64,000 nucleotides of DNA from Lepisosteus oculatus (GCF_040954835.1 NC_090698.1:7306001-7370000); one strand, 5' to 3'. Shown: positions 13,268 to 26,262, numbered from the stretch's first letter. The notes: generated from the letters alone by a model not told the origin. Numbers and translations are program-made.

Positions 13268-13692
13268 GCGCTGGTGTGCAGAGAAAGTCAAGCAGAGACG
13301 TTTGCCGTTTTCTGGTTTTCGCAAGAACAAGCGGAGAGCGGGGAGGGGGTTTTCGGATCGCCCGGTGCTTCGCCCGCCCGCCGGAGCGGCGGTGAGGGAC
13401 CTGGTGGGCGCCCTTCAGGTGGTTACACACCTGCTCCCAAAAAAAAACCGACAACACAAAGACTTTAAGTTCCACCCCCTCCCAGCTGCGCACACACACA
13501 CGCACACGCGTCCCTTCCGACCCCTCGTCTTGGGTCCTGGCAGGTCGCGCTATTTGAAAACCACCGCCTCTGGGCTTTTTCATTCGTACGCACATCTCGT
13601 CTGTCTCACCGCGCCCTTTCTGGAGCTGCGCTCACGTTGTTATAGCTGGGATGTCTGACAGAGCCATTTAGAAGTAACAGAACCTGCTTGGG
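13268..13692 (+). promoter_or_regulatory. GC-rich block with splice donor: putative non-coding first exon of the downstream GPCR
   Basis: CpG-dense sequence in otherwise AT-richer surroundings. It ends with a strong donor, GG|GTAAGTG, at 13692/13693. The next good acceptor on this strand, after a pyrimidine tract ending TTTTGCAG (15291), lies 77 bp before the GPCR start codon. GPCR genes of this group commonly have a 5' non-coding exon and an intronless coding exon, so I infer that the two pair. The ORFs inside the block overlap on both strands and look like CpG-island shadows. Confidence 0.4.
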
Positions 13693-14221
13693 GTAAGTGC
13701 ATCTTGTTTGAATCCCATGCCACCACTGCATCAGTATCGGAGTCTAGTCCTTGTCACACGATTTTCTGGACAGGGTACGAGGTTTTGCGGCTCTTCTGGT
13801 AGTGCAGTAATGCTGATCTGTCTAACCGTGCTGTCTATCGAATTTGTACCTCTTTCACGAAAAAAAAAATGAGAATACTGCTTTACTTTGCAGCGCAAAA
13901 AAAAAATGATGAATGAATAAACTATTTAAAAAATTGAAAACCAGAACTGGACATCATTGCTCAGATCGAAACGGACTTATCTCGGAGACTAGAGCTGAGA
14001 TAGAAGTGTGGACATTGCAAGTTTGCTGGAAGTGGCCATCTAAATGCCATGCTGTTGTATTTGGCTGTGGCTTGTGGTTGTATTTGGTTGACAGCAATGT
14101 CAACAGACAATCAGGCAAATCAGTCTATTGCAAGTCAGTTAGAAAGTCAGGATCGTGTGGTGATGTTGCTAGTATTAATAATAAAGAAGATGATGCCGCA
14201 GTGAAACAAATGAAAAGTAAG

Positions 14222-14255
14222 TAATTGCACTGTAAAAGTAATTACAGTGCAATTA
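14222..14255. repeat. Perfect 14-bp inverted repeat with 6-base loop
   Basis: TAATTGCACTGTAA (14222-14235) and its exact complement TTACAGTGCAATTA (14242-14255) can form a hairpin. It sits just before an AATTTCCCGCACGGGATC...TATCTATCTA tail (about 14276-14312) that resembles the 3' end of fish LINEs, and so may be the 3' structure of a truncated LINE copy. Confidence 0.6.
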
Positions 14256-15368
14256 AAAGTAAAAGTAAATGCACTGCAATTTCCCGCACGGGATCAGTAA
14301 AGTATCTATCTAAGGCAAAAGGACGTTAAAAAGAAAAGGAGGCAGTTCTGGTCTGGGAAAAGCTACAGAACCCAACCATGCTATCATAACAGCAGGATGA
14401 GGCTCTTGGGTTGATTAGCTGCTGAAGACCAATTTGTTTCAAAGTCTATTTGGACTTATAAAAAAATCATGGAGTTGTCTGTCTGTCTGCAAAGCAATTA
14501 CCCCCCAGCTGGAATGTCAGGGGATCTTCTAGAGTCAGACAGTGGCGTTTCTAATTCTCTCATGTTCTGCTGAGTTTATCCTGAATCCTTCGGTCAGATG
14601 TATGTTCTCATTTCCCAGGGAAGGGCTTTCCTTACAGAAGCGATCTGCTCCGATCGGGATGAATTTCCCTTCTTAGTGAAGCCACCCTAGGTTATTCTTG
14701 CATAGTGTGCATGTGCTGTGGTATTTACTTGTGTATTTATGGAAGTATTTTCTTGCATTTGTGTATTTACTGTTTTGCTGAGGAATGCATACATTCTTGC
14801 AATTTTTCAAAATTTTCATTTAAATGGTTTCGACCTTAAAATCGCAGTATGTCAAACACACTAATCAGTGGTTTATTAGTCTCTTATTATTTCTTTTTGA
14901 AATTCCAATTTTCCAATCACGCTTTCGGTCATTTCGTCTCTTTTCTGTAACTTGGTGTACTGGCGTGTCATAATTTAAAGAGACTGTGAGGTCCTCCCTG
15001 CATGAGGAAGCATTTAACGTCCAGAAGAGGTTCCACTCGTTAGGGCTGTAGTCCAAGCCCCTTGTCCTCCACCTGTTAGTCAAGCTGTGTGGGCGAGAGG
15101 TGGAATTAACACAGCTGGAGGAGAGGTCTGAGGTAACTAATGTGCTGAATCACGTGTACGACAACTGTACACACAACACTAGAAACTGAAGTATGCGGTA
15201 AAACAACAGGAAACTGCATGTGGATCCCTCTTAGATACGCCCTAGTGAGAGCAGCAGATGCTCATTATTTTCTTTGTGCCATCTTTTGCAGCTAGACCAA
15301 AGAAGTCTCCTCAATTCAACTACGTTCGAAGAGGGTGTGGTTCAGCTGGATTTCTCGGAGGAGCCACG

Positions 15369-16328
15369 ATGGACAACACAACTGCGCTGCACAGTGCCAA
15401 CTGGGTCTTCGTGGGCACCTACGCCGTGGTCTTCGTGGCCGGGCTGACTCTCAACCTCATTGCCCTTGTCGTCTTCTTCCGGCACAAGAAGACCCGCTCC
15501 CACACCACCACCTACATGACCAATCTGGCCCTGGCTGATCTCCTGCTCGTGTCTACTCTGCCCATCCGGATCTACCACCACAGTGGAGGCTCCATCCAGA
15601 ACCAGAAGATGTGCGAGACTGTGGGGCTGATCCTCCTGGTCAACATGTATGGGAGCATCTTCCTCCTCACTTGCATAAGCTTCGACCGCTGCATTGCCGT
15701 CTGTTTCCCCATGTCGTTGAGGATCAAAGAACATCGGAAAAAGGCCCCCCTGATCTGCCTTGGGGTGTGGATCCTAACCATTGGGGCCAGTGTGCCCATC
15801 TACCTGAGCAAGAACAGCACCCCCACAGATGGGAACATCACGCAGAGTAACAAGTGCTTCAGCAGCCGTCCGATTTACGCAACTCAGCCCTTAGCGATTA
15901 CAACCACCTTGACTGTGGGTTTTGGCATTCCCCTCTTCTCCATGCTAGTGTGCTCCTGGTGCCTGATCCGTGCCATCAACAAAAGCACAGTGGCCCAGAC
16001 CGATCTGGTCAACAAGAAGAAGATCAGGAGGATGATTGCTGCAAACCTGGCCATCTTCCTACTTTGCTTCCTGCCTTACCATGCCATGCTGTTCGTCCTC
16101 TTCCTCAAGAGGAACACAGAGCAGATCGAGGACAACTTACTCACTGTTTACCAGTACAGCCTGATGATAGCCTGTCTGAACGCCATGTTGGACCCTCTGG
16201 CCTACTACTTCACCACGGAAACTTTCAGAACCAGGGTGGACGTGCAGAACCTCAAAAAGAAGGTGTGGATTTTTTACAGCAACAGCTCTGATGGGCAAAA
16301 CAGACCCCACAGCCCCCTCAACACATAA
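15369..16328 (+). CDS. Class A GPCR, lysophosphatidic acid / P2Y-like group (319 aa)
   Basis: Seven-helix plasma-membrane receptor. I start at ATG 15369, which has A at -3 and G at +4 and gives a normal short N-tail with an N-T-T glycosylation site at residue 3. The longer reading frame begins in intron before the acceptor at 15291. Visible features: TM1 about 12-37 with GLTLN; TM2 47-70 with LALADLL; TM3 84-110; Cys82 and Cys163 for the extracellular disulfide; DRC at 106-108 where most relatives have DRY or DRF; NST and NIT sites in loop 2 (149, 156); TM6 with CFLPYH (233-238); TM7 with DPLAY (275-279), the DPxxY form usual in this group. NMYGSI-LLTCIS in TM3 and TTTYMTNLA in TM2 favour LPAR6/LPAR4/LPAR5 or GPR35/GPR55 relatives; I cannot choose among them. 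The ligand is therefore unknown, probably lipid or nucleotide. Confidence 0.85.
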   Translation: MDNTTALHSANWVFVGTYAVVFVAGLTLNLIALVVFFRHKKTRSHTTTYMTNLALADLLLVSTLPIRIYHHSGGSIQNQKMCETVGLILLVNMYGSIFLLTCISFDRCIAVCFPMSLRIKEHRKKAPLICLGVWILTIGASVPIYLSKNSTPTDGNITQSNKCFSSRPIYATQPLAITTTLTVGFGIPLFSMLVCSWCLIRAINKSTVAQTDLVNKKKIRRMIAANLAIFLLCFLPYHAMLFVLFLKRNTEQIEDNLLTVYQYSLMIACLNAMLDPLAYYFTTETFRTRVDVQNLKKKVWIFYSNSSDGQNRPHSPLNT

Positions 16329-19029
16329 ATTGGGAACTAAGGGAAAGGGTGCAGAGGGTATACAGTAGTGAGTCGTTGCTGTCCATCCTTGAAATCCATC
16401 CAGTATCTCCTCCAGCTTCCTGCACAGCCTAACCAGGACTTAATTCCCGAGGAAATACATTTTTTTTTATATTCGGAGCTATTTACCACCTCCAGAGTGC
16501 TAGTCGGACAAATACAAGATGTAGCAAAAATAAATGCACAAAAAAGGCACAGTGCTTTTCTAATTGTCAGAACGCGGGACAGGACAAAAACAAGTGGGAG
16601 AAATTGTAGAAAGTCTGACTCTTGAGTTTCGAACTGAGATTTGTGGATTTGTGCGGTGCTGAGCATCTCTCTCATCCTAGCGTTAATCCCATCAGCAGGC
16701 TCTGCTTGTCGGCACACCCGTCTCCATTTGGTGGTTTGAACCAAATCTTTGAGCTGACGTTGCCATTAAATGCGACTGAGAAATACTCCAACCAGCGCGT
16801 TGCTCCGCCTGCCGTTGGGGGGGGGGTGAACAGTGAAGTTTGCATGTGGTGTAGACGCAATTTCTTACAGTTAATGGGTAAATAATCAGCTATCTGTGAA
16901 ATCATATTAACCAATTTTCAAGAAGGAAAGGAAGCATTGTGCTTCTGAGAAATGGAGAAATAAGGAGATGGAGATTGAGGAAGAGATAAAAGTCATGTTT
17001 ATCTATGCATTTGAGCAAATTATCCCTCAATCTGTTGACACCGGGCAGGGAAGCTTGCTAACAGAGATAAGGAACGTGTCACAGACGTGAGTCAATTAAA
17101 TCAGATAAACAGAAATGAAAACTGAGAAGGCCAATAGGTTTCTCACCTTGCTCTGGCAAAAGGAAGCACAACCCGTGTCGCTCTTCAAGCTGGTGAGGCT
17201 CAGCTTGGTATGCTCATGCTTCAGAGGGGATCCTACCCTAAAAACAATAATGTCAGTAAACAGGAAATGGGTGCGCAGCACCAGCTTTCATGCCCGCATG
17301 AGCCAAACAACAGCGCTGCCATGCCCTTATTTTGCAAAGTTTGTTGGTTTTTTTTCAGCCAAAGAAACCTTATGACAGCTCCATCTTCCAATGGGGGAGA
17401 AAAAAAACCAACAACAAAACCTGGCTGCCCGTAGTCCTTTAAGAAATGTTCAAAATCACGTTGCTTGTTTCTCAACGCGCAGGATTTCATAAATGCTTTA
17501 TCGGGGGGTTTTTTTTGTATCGTCACATTTTCGGGGGTGACACAATTTCCCGCTTGCTACACATCCTGTTACAGGGTCCGTGTCTGATTTGCGTTCCCCT
17601 GGCTCTTCCTGCTTCTCTCGTGATTCGAACAAAAACATCAGGTGGGCGGCAAGGAGAGAGGCGGGTTCCTTTATTGGTGATTACCGATATTCCACAAAAC
17701 GGTCTTCCCCCAGCTGAAGGTGCGCTGAGGCCTCTGAAGCCTGCGCAGCACTGATATCCTTCCCCTTACGCTTCAACTCCAGCTCAGGAGGCGCTTTTCC
17801 GCAGGAGGGGTTTCATTTTGGGGTTTTTTTATCTCCCAGCAAGAAGTACAATCGTGACAAGGTATGCTGGCAGAGGCCTGGGTATGACCCGGGTCATTTA
17901 TTGAGATAAAGAGGACTATTCTATTTCATATGGGAAAGCTAAACTGGAAGTGTGGGAGAGGGCGGCACTTTACTGTACAGATATAATGAGTAAAACTGAT
18001 GGAAGATATATTTCATTCATTTCATCTGTATAACCTATAACATACCTCTCCATTAATAGCACTTCTAAGTACATATACTGTATAAAACATGCATAAATCC
18101 TAACTGTAACACTCCATTGTAATACCTCATCCTAACCCAACTTTAATTAGAAAGCACTCTCTCTTCAGGAGTGATTAACGTCACAGGGGGGAAATCAGAC
18201 AGCTAGGAGACAGCATAAAAAAATATAAGTTTGTTAACGGAAAAATAAAACTTGTATTTCCAAACATAGCACTACCAAAGTAGTCCATTGGCTTCTCTTT
18301 CCAGAATATAGCTAAACGTAGATGTTCCTGTGTGTTAGTCTAAGAAGCTATCGTTGGTTTATTTATACGACGAGCTCCAGAAATCAAATATCTGCAATTC
18401 ACAAATCCTTTCCGCGTGACAGTCCAAATATTCAGGATAGCCAATTTTCTTCTTTTAATAGCCTTCTCAAACTCGAGTTGCTTTTATTTCTCACCCAAAC
18501 TCCTTAATGCACCACAAGATTAATAATAACATTATCAACTTCAGAAATGTGGGAGTATCATTGCTGTTGCCACAGACAGATCCAAGGAGGACTCAGAGCT
18601 CTAAATCTGGACAGCTGTTTTCTAAAGTTCATGGAAAAGATGTTACCCAGGGAAGCTGTTTCCAAACTGAGGGAGAATCCTGTGAGATCAGGGTATGTCA
18701 GGACAGCTACAATTAGCTGTAAACTGCTTTTTATCATATATATCGCACAGTATACAGGTCAGCCAAAGAGCCAAACTTTGTCATCTTTTGTGTGTCACTG
18801 CAAAATCCCTGACAATAAGTTGTGTGTTTCAGCACTCTTACTTTGGTCTGCTACCACTGAGAGCTGAATGGCTTTGCTTGCAGTGCACTGTCCCTATGTT
18901 TCACTTTGCTTTAGTACACACAGTGCATATTGTACAAGAGCAAATAACTGGACTTCAGTCTTCTTTAAAAGAGGCTGTGGCTCTTATTTCATGGTACCAC
19001 TCTCATCGAGTACAGTGTGATAGCCTGGT
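16329..19029. other. 3' flank of GPCR and intergenic
   Basis: AATAAA at 16529-16534, about 200 bp past the stop, is a good polyadenylation candidate for the receptor. An 11-base G run lies near 16818. The rest holds no gene I recognise. Confidence 0.45.
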
Positions 19030-19034
19030 GGAAC

Positions 19035-19504
19035 TGTCACAATCAAGTGTATGAACCGGAGGAAAATAACGAACCCTATGCGGAGCTAATAGGAGTAATG
19101 TCAGACTTCCAAAGGTCGTGGTCCAAGGTACGAGGTCGGGGGAGCAAGGAGGCGAGGTCGGTAAACTAGAGGTCAGGCAGCGGGGTATCCAAATCCGGAA
19201 GACATGAGGCAGAGACGTTGTCGGGGTCGAAGCAGGGTAAGATCAGGTATCCAGAGATCGAGGCAGCGAGGTGTCCAAATCCAAAAAACGCAAGTAGAGA
19301 CGGAATCAGGCAAGCAGGGTCGGTATCCAGTAAACAGAGATGAAAATAAAGCGCACAAGAGAAAGTGAAGGCTATCTCAACAGTGAGCAAGGAGTAAATG
19401 GAGTGAAGGGGTATTTATGAGAGAGCAGGGGGTGATGGACTGATTGCTAAAAGCAGCGCAGGTGTGCACACCGGGAGGTGCACACGGGAGTAAGATCCGT
19501 GACC
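19035..19504 (-). mobile_element. Solo LTR, Gypsy-like (470 bp)
   Basis: Begins TGTCACAATC and ends GATCCGTGACC. Flanked by a 5-bp direct duplication, GGAAC, at 19030-19034 and 19505-19509. The TGTCAC / GTGAC(C) ends, 5-bp target duplication and internal composition (GTCCAA, GGTATCCA repeats; TATAAATA-like box near 19415 on the minus strand) fit an LTR of a Ty3/Gypsy-type element left after recombination. No internal gag-pol remains. The minus orientation is inferred from the TATA-like box. Confidence 0.7.
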
Positions 19505-22149
19505 GGAACTCCCAGGAAAACAATATCGGATGACCAGGGAAAACTGTGATAACATCCCCAAATACTACAGTCTTACGTGTAGCATGGTACATCTTCAAGA
19601 GGAAATGCTCTGTCAAATACAGCTGCTGAAAACACACAGTCAGCCAGACGTCACCTACAGACCCACCGCAGATCTGCAGATAGGCTCTTCAAAGCTGTCT
19701 GAAAGTTGAGCTGATGCTGAGGCAGAAGAAAATAAAGAGATCTTTCCGCGCAACAGTCTCCTGGCAGGCTTCGCACCGAGCTCAGCGTTGAACTGCACGT
19801 GACTTGCACTGCAGCTCAGCTGTTTAAAGTTGCAGAGTCACGCCCTGGACCGGTATAGAGCCATATTTAACTCTTGTCTTCTTTCTCACGTTTTGTGTCT
19901 GCAAAGAGAATGTGAGAACGTCAAGCTATATTTACATGGCAGGGGATTCCAGTGTCGTTCAGAAATGAGTTTTCATAGTTCAGGTAGCGGGCAACACTCC
20001 AGCAGTGATTTTCACAGCTGTATGTACAACTAGCATGTTAGCAGCACAAAGCAGAACCTCGCTTTCCCAAGAAGCAGAAATAATAATAAAAATGAGCCAC
20101 AGATTTCAATAGAGAAGGTAAAAACTGTTGTTGCCTTGGACATGTGCTGAGAGATGGATCTAGCAATGGCAAGAATGGCATAGAAAGACATCAATATACA
20201 CTGCTTTTGTTTAGCACAACAACAACAACAACAACAAAAACATTCTTACAGTTTTATTGATTTTTGCATACTGCCTAAAATGACTTATAAGCTATCAGAG
20301 GAACAAGGTGTAAGGATTAATTGTTTTATTACTTTACGGGCATGTGGCAGTCAAATAACCTCAGCAACACAGAAAAGCAGGAACTAATGTAGAAAGAAAA
20401 TGTAGCCCTAACTTAACCTCAGTCTGTCTGGGGTTACAGGAGGGGCATCTATTTCATCACTCCCCAGTATTTAGCCTTTCTGGCCTGGGTAGTGTCCTAA
20501 TGTGGCAGTTTCATTGTCAGCTCTGGATCCCCATTTGTCTGGGTAGCCTTGGTTTCGAGTTTTAGAACCACAGTTAAGCACAGAGCTAGAAATGTCTACA
20601 TTCCCCAGATTTACCCAGGAGTACAGACATTGCCAGGATCGAGCATGACCTCCCATGAGTCCAGTTCAGGCATGGTGTCTTCTTACTGTTTCCTCTCTGC
20701 ATCTGGGTGAGGTGCAAACTAATCCATTAAAAAAATATTTCATGTAATGCTGCCTGTAAAACAAGCTGTCAAGCCACTCTTGTGGTTAAGGTTGACAGGA
20801 TGAGGTTGACAGGATGGGATCAGGCTTAGTTTAACACTTTGATAGTGAGAGTTAGACAGCGGAAAACCATAAAGGTGGTTGAGTTCACAGATATCGGGTC
20901 CTTTAGGTTCTCTTCCAACAGAAACACTCAAGCTTCAGTGAAGCATGCTTTCAGCTAGAATGTCTATGCAAACTTCTAAAATCTGGTTTAAGGTACAGCA
21001 TATATAGTTAAAGCATTCCTCCTGGCCTGGATTCAAGCACATGTTTTGTCCCAGTTCATTAAATAATGGTGTCGTTGAATTGAGCAAACCTGTTGTGGTG
21101 GGTCTCAGTCACAGGGTGACTGCCACAGGGCGCTTGAGTTAAAAACACTGTTTTACTGGAAGTGGTGGGCAGCTCTGGCTAGAGCCCAGCAGGCTTCATA
21201 GGGGTTACAGCTCAAGACCTTAAAAAACTGTGAAGCTGGTCTAATTAAGCAGAGAATGTGTTCAGTGGCACAATGGCGGGCTGAGATGTTGTTAAAGCCG
21301 CATAATCAATGGCACTGTGCATTGCTGCCCTAAGTCTTAGGTCTACACATCAGTGACAATCATGTCTTTGGAGAGCCCCACCTCAATGCATTTTATAAGG
21401 TGATTTTCTAAAAATGAAATTCATGTCCCCCCCCCACTTCTGTAGGCCTTTTTGTGAGAAAATGCACTTGTGTTTGGAATGAAGGAATGATCATCCTGCA
21501 GTCTCCCAGGACTTCCTCATTGACATCTCTGATCTCAGCAGGACAAATTTCTTAACTAAGACAAATCCCCAGCAAATGTGCAGTTGAGGCTTTGAAAACA
21601 GCTGGTTCAAGGGCATCCTGCCAAGAGTGCTCGGCTGTGTGGCTCTCCAGGGAAAGGGCACCCAGACTGCAAGTCTTCGCTTTGTGCATATTTTACACGT
21701 GAGACACTTTGAACTGATTTGCAGATTCTAGCAAATGAAAGTGGAAACACAGCCTCCTAGATCCATCTCTGAGAAGAATTACCGTCATTTGCTCAGTGTT
21801 TAATGAAAGTGCAATTTCTTTCCTCTGTGGAATATCCACTGTTTGTGCGAACAATCAGAACTGACTGTGCGATTAAGTGTGCTGAGAGGATTATGTGTAG
21901 CATTTTGATTGATTTCTTTTGAATATTATATGATTATATCTCAATCCATGACACTTGAATTTGTCATGTTTGAATTTGTATGTATCGGAATTCACAACGT
22001 TAAGCGGGTGGGAGGTTTTGTTTGTGAGAGTCTCAGATGTTATGCAAATAAGTGCTCTTGTGTAACTTCACATTTATTTTAGGTAGGTAGAGCTTGAATG
22101 CTGAGTTATTGACTAAACCCCATTACCCCATACCTACTATACCTAATGC
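19505..22149. other. Intergenic
   Basis: A short (CAA)n run at about 20217-20237; a direct duplication of AGGTTGACAGGATG near 20788-20815. No gene or RNA recognised. Confidence 0.4.
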
Positions 22150-22400
22150 TTCATTGGACTTGCACTGGCTATCTGTAAAATACAGAATTTACTTCACAAT
22201 TCTGTCATTCATCTGAATAGCTGGGAATGGTCTGGCCTCATCCTATTCAAGATCATTACTTCTTTTGTGTGACGTGAAACCCAAGAGATTCATACTCTCA
22301 ATACTTTCACATTAGTTCTTGGAACACTTTCAGTCTAGCCTGTTTCTAACACTTCAGTATATGATCTGGATTTATGTGGGGTTGCGTATGTCCTTTTATT
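22150..22400 (+). pseudogene. L2/CR1-type LINE relic, RT C-terminal region
   Basis: From 22160 the frame reads LHWLSVKYRI-FTIL, and a little later, in a shifted frame, AGNGLASSYS. LHWLPV-YRI-FKIL followed by NGLAPSY is the classic block near the C-terminus of L2/CR1 LINE reverse transcriptases. A stop and a frame change show decay. Confidence 0.7.
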
Positions 22401-23230
22401 TATATTTTGTTTTTGGGCTTTAGGTACAGAATTGTTTTTTGAATTTGTATTCTGTTCACAATAAATCTTACTACAATTGATATGTGTGTGTGTGTGTAGA
22501 TAAATGCTTTGTGCTCTGCTTTATGGTTGCTTTTGGTTGTACAGTTCTGCAGCAGTGCAATGTGGCCAAAAGTCAAGTGGTAATCAGATACAGATACATT
22601 ATCACTGTGGGAGTCTGTAACTGCAGTGTTAGAATTTTGCACTGAAGAGCATAGCAATCTCAGATACAGGAAGAACAGTTTCTACATACCAAACAATTCT
22701 ACATTTTTTGCCTCATTTCTCTCTAAGTCTTCAGATGCCACTACCCTGCAGGTGTGATGAAAGTGCTATGCAGAAGGTGACACTGTCAGGAGAGCGCTTG
22801 TGGCTCATGTAGCACAGGCTTGAGTCTGGTGATGGTTAGGGACTCTGATTTTGATTTTCCAAAAGAAGGTGCACAATTGGCCAAGTGCCACTTGGTGTTT
22901 GGGGTCTGCACTGGCCCAGGATGCCCTGGGCTTGCCACCGTGGTCGCCTTCGATCTTGTCAGGGAGTGTCACCTCACTCTACCCCTCCGTCCCCAGCCAG
23001 GACAGATGATGCATTGGCCCCTGCAGGGCTGACAGCATGCTGACAAATGGCAGATGGCCCTGACAATGACAACTGGAGGAGCACAGCCCAGCCCTTGCCC
23101 TCTTCCTCGGCCCCGGACCCCATGGTGGTCACAGACGTTTTTGAGTGGATTAATAACTGCTGATTTCAAAATGGCATGAAACAAAAGGAAATTCCCATTC
23201 CAGAAAGATGTGTGTGGGACACCTTATTAC
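22401..23230. other. Intergenic with short (TG)n
   Basis: TG dinucleotide run at 22483-22497. No gene recognised; the ORFs at 22820-23190 have no family resemblance. Confidence 0.4.
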
Positions 23231-23450
23231 ACCTGGGTGGTGCAGTGGCTCTGTGGCGAGGATCCAAGGCTGTGGCTAGAAGGTTGCCGGTTCATAACCT
23301 GCAGCTGGCAGAGGAATCCTGCTCCATTGGGCCCCTGAGCAAGGCCCTGACCCTGCGCTCTATCCTCAAGTTTCTCTCCCTGTCTGTGTGTCTCATGGAG
23401 AGCAAGTTGGGGCATGCGAAAAGACAAATTCCTAATACATTGTGATTTTA
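23231..23450 (+). mobile_element. tRNA-derived SINE, copy 1
   Basis: Head GGTGGTGCAGTGGCTCTGTGG (A-box-like) and GGTTGCCGGTTCATAACC (B-box-like), then the shared body: CAGAGGAATCCTGCTCC, TTGGGCCCCTGAGCAAGGCCC, TCTCTCCCTGTCTGTGTGTC, CTCATGGAGAGCAAG, and the tail GACAAATTCCTAATACA. Three more copies lie at 26046, 26354 and 38770. Family name not assigned. Confidence 0.85.
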
Positions 23451-26045
23451 TGTTATCTTTTTATATTTGCATAATATGATAAACAACACAGATCAGGACC
23501 TGCTAACACTGATATCTCGTTAACTGCAGTGCTAAGCTGGCAGCTGGCCATCCACCTTCCCTGCTTCTGAGTAGCTGCACAGTCCAGCCCATGCAGGATA
23601 TCAATCCCAGCAGAAAGCCATTGCCCACAACCCTCAATGCCCCAGAAACCCTCAGCCCAGACTACAGTCAAGTGAAGCACATGGAGTGCCCTGCACAAAA
23701 GAGCTGAAAGAAAATGAACTGGACGTTTGTCACTTTCCAAATTATTTTTATACACCAGCCCAATTTACAACCTCCAACAAGCTGCACCGAGCTTTCCTGG
23801 CACCTGCTTACTTCCCACCCTGACAAACTCAATTAAAGAAGCACGTCTTTTTCTGGTAACACCACAGCTTACCACACCTAAGCTTAGAAGAGCAGGGGAG
23901 TTCCTGACCACTAACACAAGTGTAACAGCTGCAGCTGACAAATTGAGAAGCGAGGGGACTTTTTCAGATCTCGTTCTGCAGCTCCCCTCGTCCACGGCTG
24001 TTTCTTCTTCCTGCTCTTGATTTGTGTTAGTGTGGCAGTGGCATTAGTAGGCATTGTGTTGGGTTTTTTTTGTCCAAGATGTCCGAGAACAGGAAGAGGA
24101 CCCAAGAGTGCCTTGAGCATCCTGTCTGCCTTGCCACATTTCAGCATGTGAAACCACAGGAAACTGGGGCCCTTCTACTACATACAGAACACTGAATAAA
24201 TACAACACAAAGAGTCTGCAGATCTTCTCTTATGACACAGGCAATAGAGAGATTACTGTTGCAAGATTTTCCAGCCTGTAAAATGCCCTGCCCTGGACTG
24301 TGCCGATGCTGTTACCTGTGCTGTTTGTCAATTGCTTAATTGCACATGAGAAGTTAATTTCAGCACTCAGCACAAAATGTGTGAAAAATGTAAATGGTCC
24401 GATCGAGGTTGTTATTTTTTAAATTATAAGGACAGCACCCCAAGTTGGAGTTGGAGCACATGTGTAAGCAGGAAATGGAAGGAGACAGCTGTGTCTCTAT
24501 GTTTATGAAGTACTGTTTGTCTAGCGTGACATAGCGTGTTATTTTGAATGTTATGCAGGACTCTGGAAGGAAAAATGCCAACTATACATGCTGGACATAA
24601 CACAAAGAACAGGCTTTAGTAAACTTATCAATGACCCCAAAGCAATGTGATCTTTATATTATTACCAGAGCTGCAATCCCTGCCCACATCTAGATAATCC
24701 AGTTAAGACACACATCTGCACCCTGTTGCCTGCGCTGGCACTGCTGCCCAAAGAACTGACCCTTGCAGCTGTAGTGACCTCAATGGCCTTGCAGACCTGA
24801 AGCCTCTGTGCAAAGTCCTGAAACTTGTAGAGAAGCTCTGAGTCATCACACTCTGCAGTTTGGGTTTGTGCTATTTATGTTTTGAAACTCATTAGCCTTG
24901 ACTGTAGTTTCTGTATTACTATCATACTGTAATTTTGCTGCACACTCTGTTGTAATAGAGACTGGAAGTTGCCAATAAAGGTGACTGATCTTGTTAACAG
25001 AAATCAGTTTGAGTGAAAATGCACTGTGGCTGTGTTCTATTTACTTACATCAGTGCAAACCACTGTAATCCCACATAGAGAATCTAAATCTGGTAAGGGA
25101 AGCAGAGTGTGGTAAAGTACAGTGAAAAATATGGTACAATCGCAGTAAAGTGTATTGAAGCTCTGTGGAAATCAGGGTACAATCACACAGTAATGTGCAG
25201 TAAAGCACAGTGAAATCATCGAAATCCATAGAGATTCAAAAAGAAGCATGAGAACTTGTCAAAAGGAAAACATGTATGGTATAAATGTGAACGCCATGGT
25301 AAAATCACCCTGATGCTGTCCCTACGTAGCAGGTATCTGAACGTGATTCATCAGAAAGGATGGTGCTGCTGTTTTAAAACTGATAAGTATGTTTTAGGCA
25401 TAAGGCAACCAATAAAACTTCACAGTAGATGAGTCTGCAGAACGGCAAAGGGTTAAAAGATTTCCCTAAAAGATTTATTAGTGTTGTCCTCGATTGCACT
25501 CATCATTAGTCATTTTCAAATGCAGCACCTGTATCAAATTCAACCTCTCAAGAGCAACTTACAACTGTGGATGCACGTTATTCTGAACCAATCAGAGTGA
25601 TCTGAAACTGCCCGCCTTTGTATCACAGGGGGCTTTCAATTGTGATTACCGATTTCTCCTGGGACGTATGCCGAGACAGGAAAATGACGAGAAACCCTTT
25701 TCAGAATTCAATATGAATTGGAAAGTGTATTCTGATAATGCTATATTTATAAACGCTGAGTCAGCAAGAGCTACAAATAACAACCTAGAAAAATCCCCAG
25801 AAAAGAATCACATGAAAAGAAGAGACACCACAGGAAGTCACAGATAGAAATAACAGGGTCATATGGGTTTCCTTTCCATGTCCTGTGCAATTATTTTGCT
25901 TGTATTTCTTTCCCTTACCTCTCCTGAAGTGCCTGTATGTGTCGTAATGATGCCACATGTTTGTTCTTCTCTCAGTGAGGAGCACGCGGATCCCTGTGAG
26001 GGTCAAAACATTTGCCGCTGTAAACAAAAAGCAGCTCTTTATGAA
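23451..26045. other. Intergenic, no gene recognised
   Basis: Scattered GTAAAGTACAGTGAAA-type short direct repeats at about 25095-25215. No coding exon or RNA gene supported. Confidence 0.4.
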
Positions 26046-26262
26046 ACTCACTTTATTGGCCATGTACAATTTCATGCATTAGGAATTTGTCTTTTCACAT
26101 TCCCCAGCTTGCTCTCCATGAGACACGCAGACAGGGAGAGAAACTTGAGGATAGAGCGCAGGGTCAGGGCCTTGCTCAGGGGCCCAATGGAGCAGGATTC
26201 CTCTGCCAGCTGCAGGTTATGAACCGGCAACCTTCTAGCCACAGGCTTGGATCCTCGCCTGT
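26046..26262 (-). mobile_element. tRNA-derived SINE, copy 2 (inverted)
   Basis: Reverse complement of the copy at 23231. It starts with the 3' tail (TTTATTGGCCATGTACAATT, then GGAATTTGTCTTTTC) and runs to the head (GAACCGGCAACC-TCTAGCC, GGATCCTCGCC). The A-box end is truncated. Confidence 0.85.

Noticed and set aside
23227-23427. ORF with near-identical copies at 26087 and 38815, suggesting a small gene family
   Set aside because: All three are translations of the tRNA-derived SINE body, not genes.
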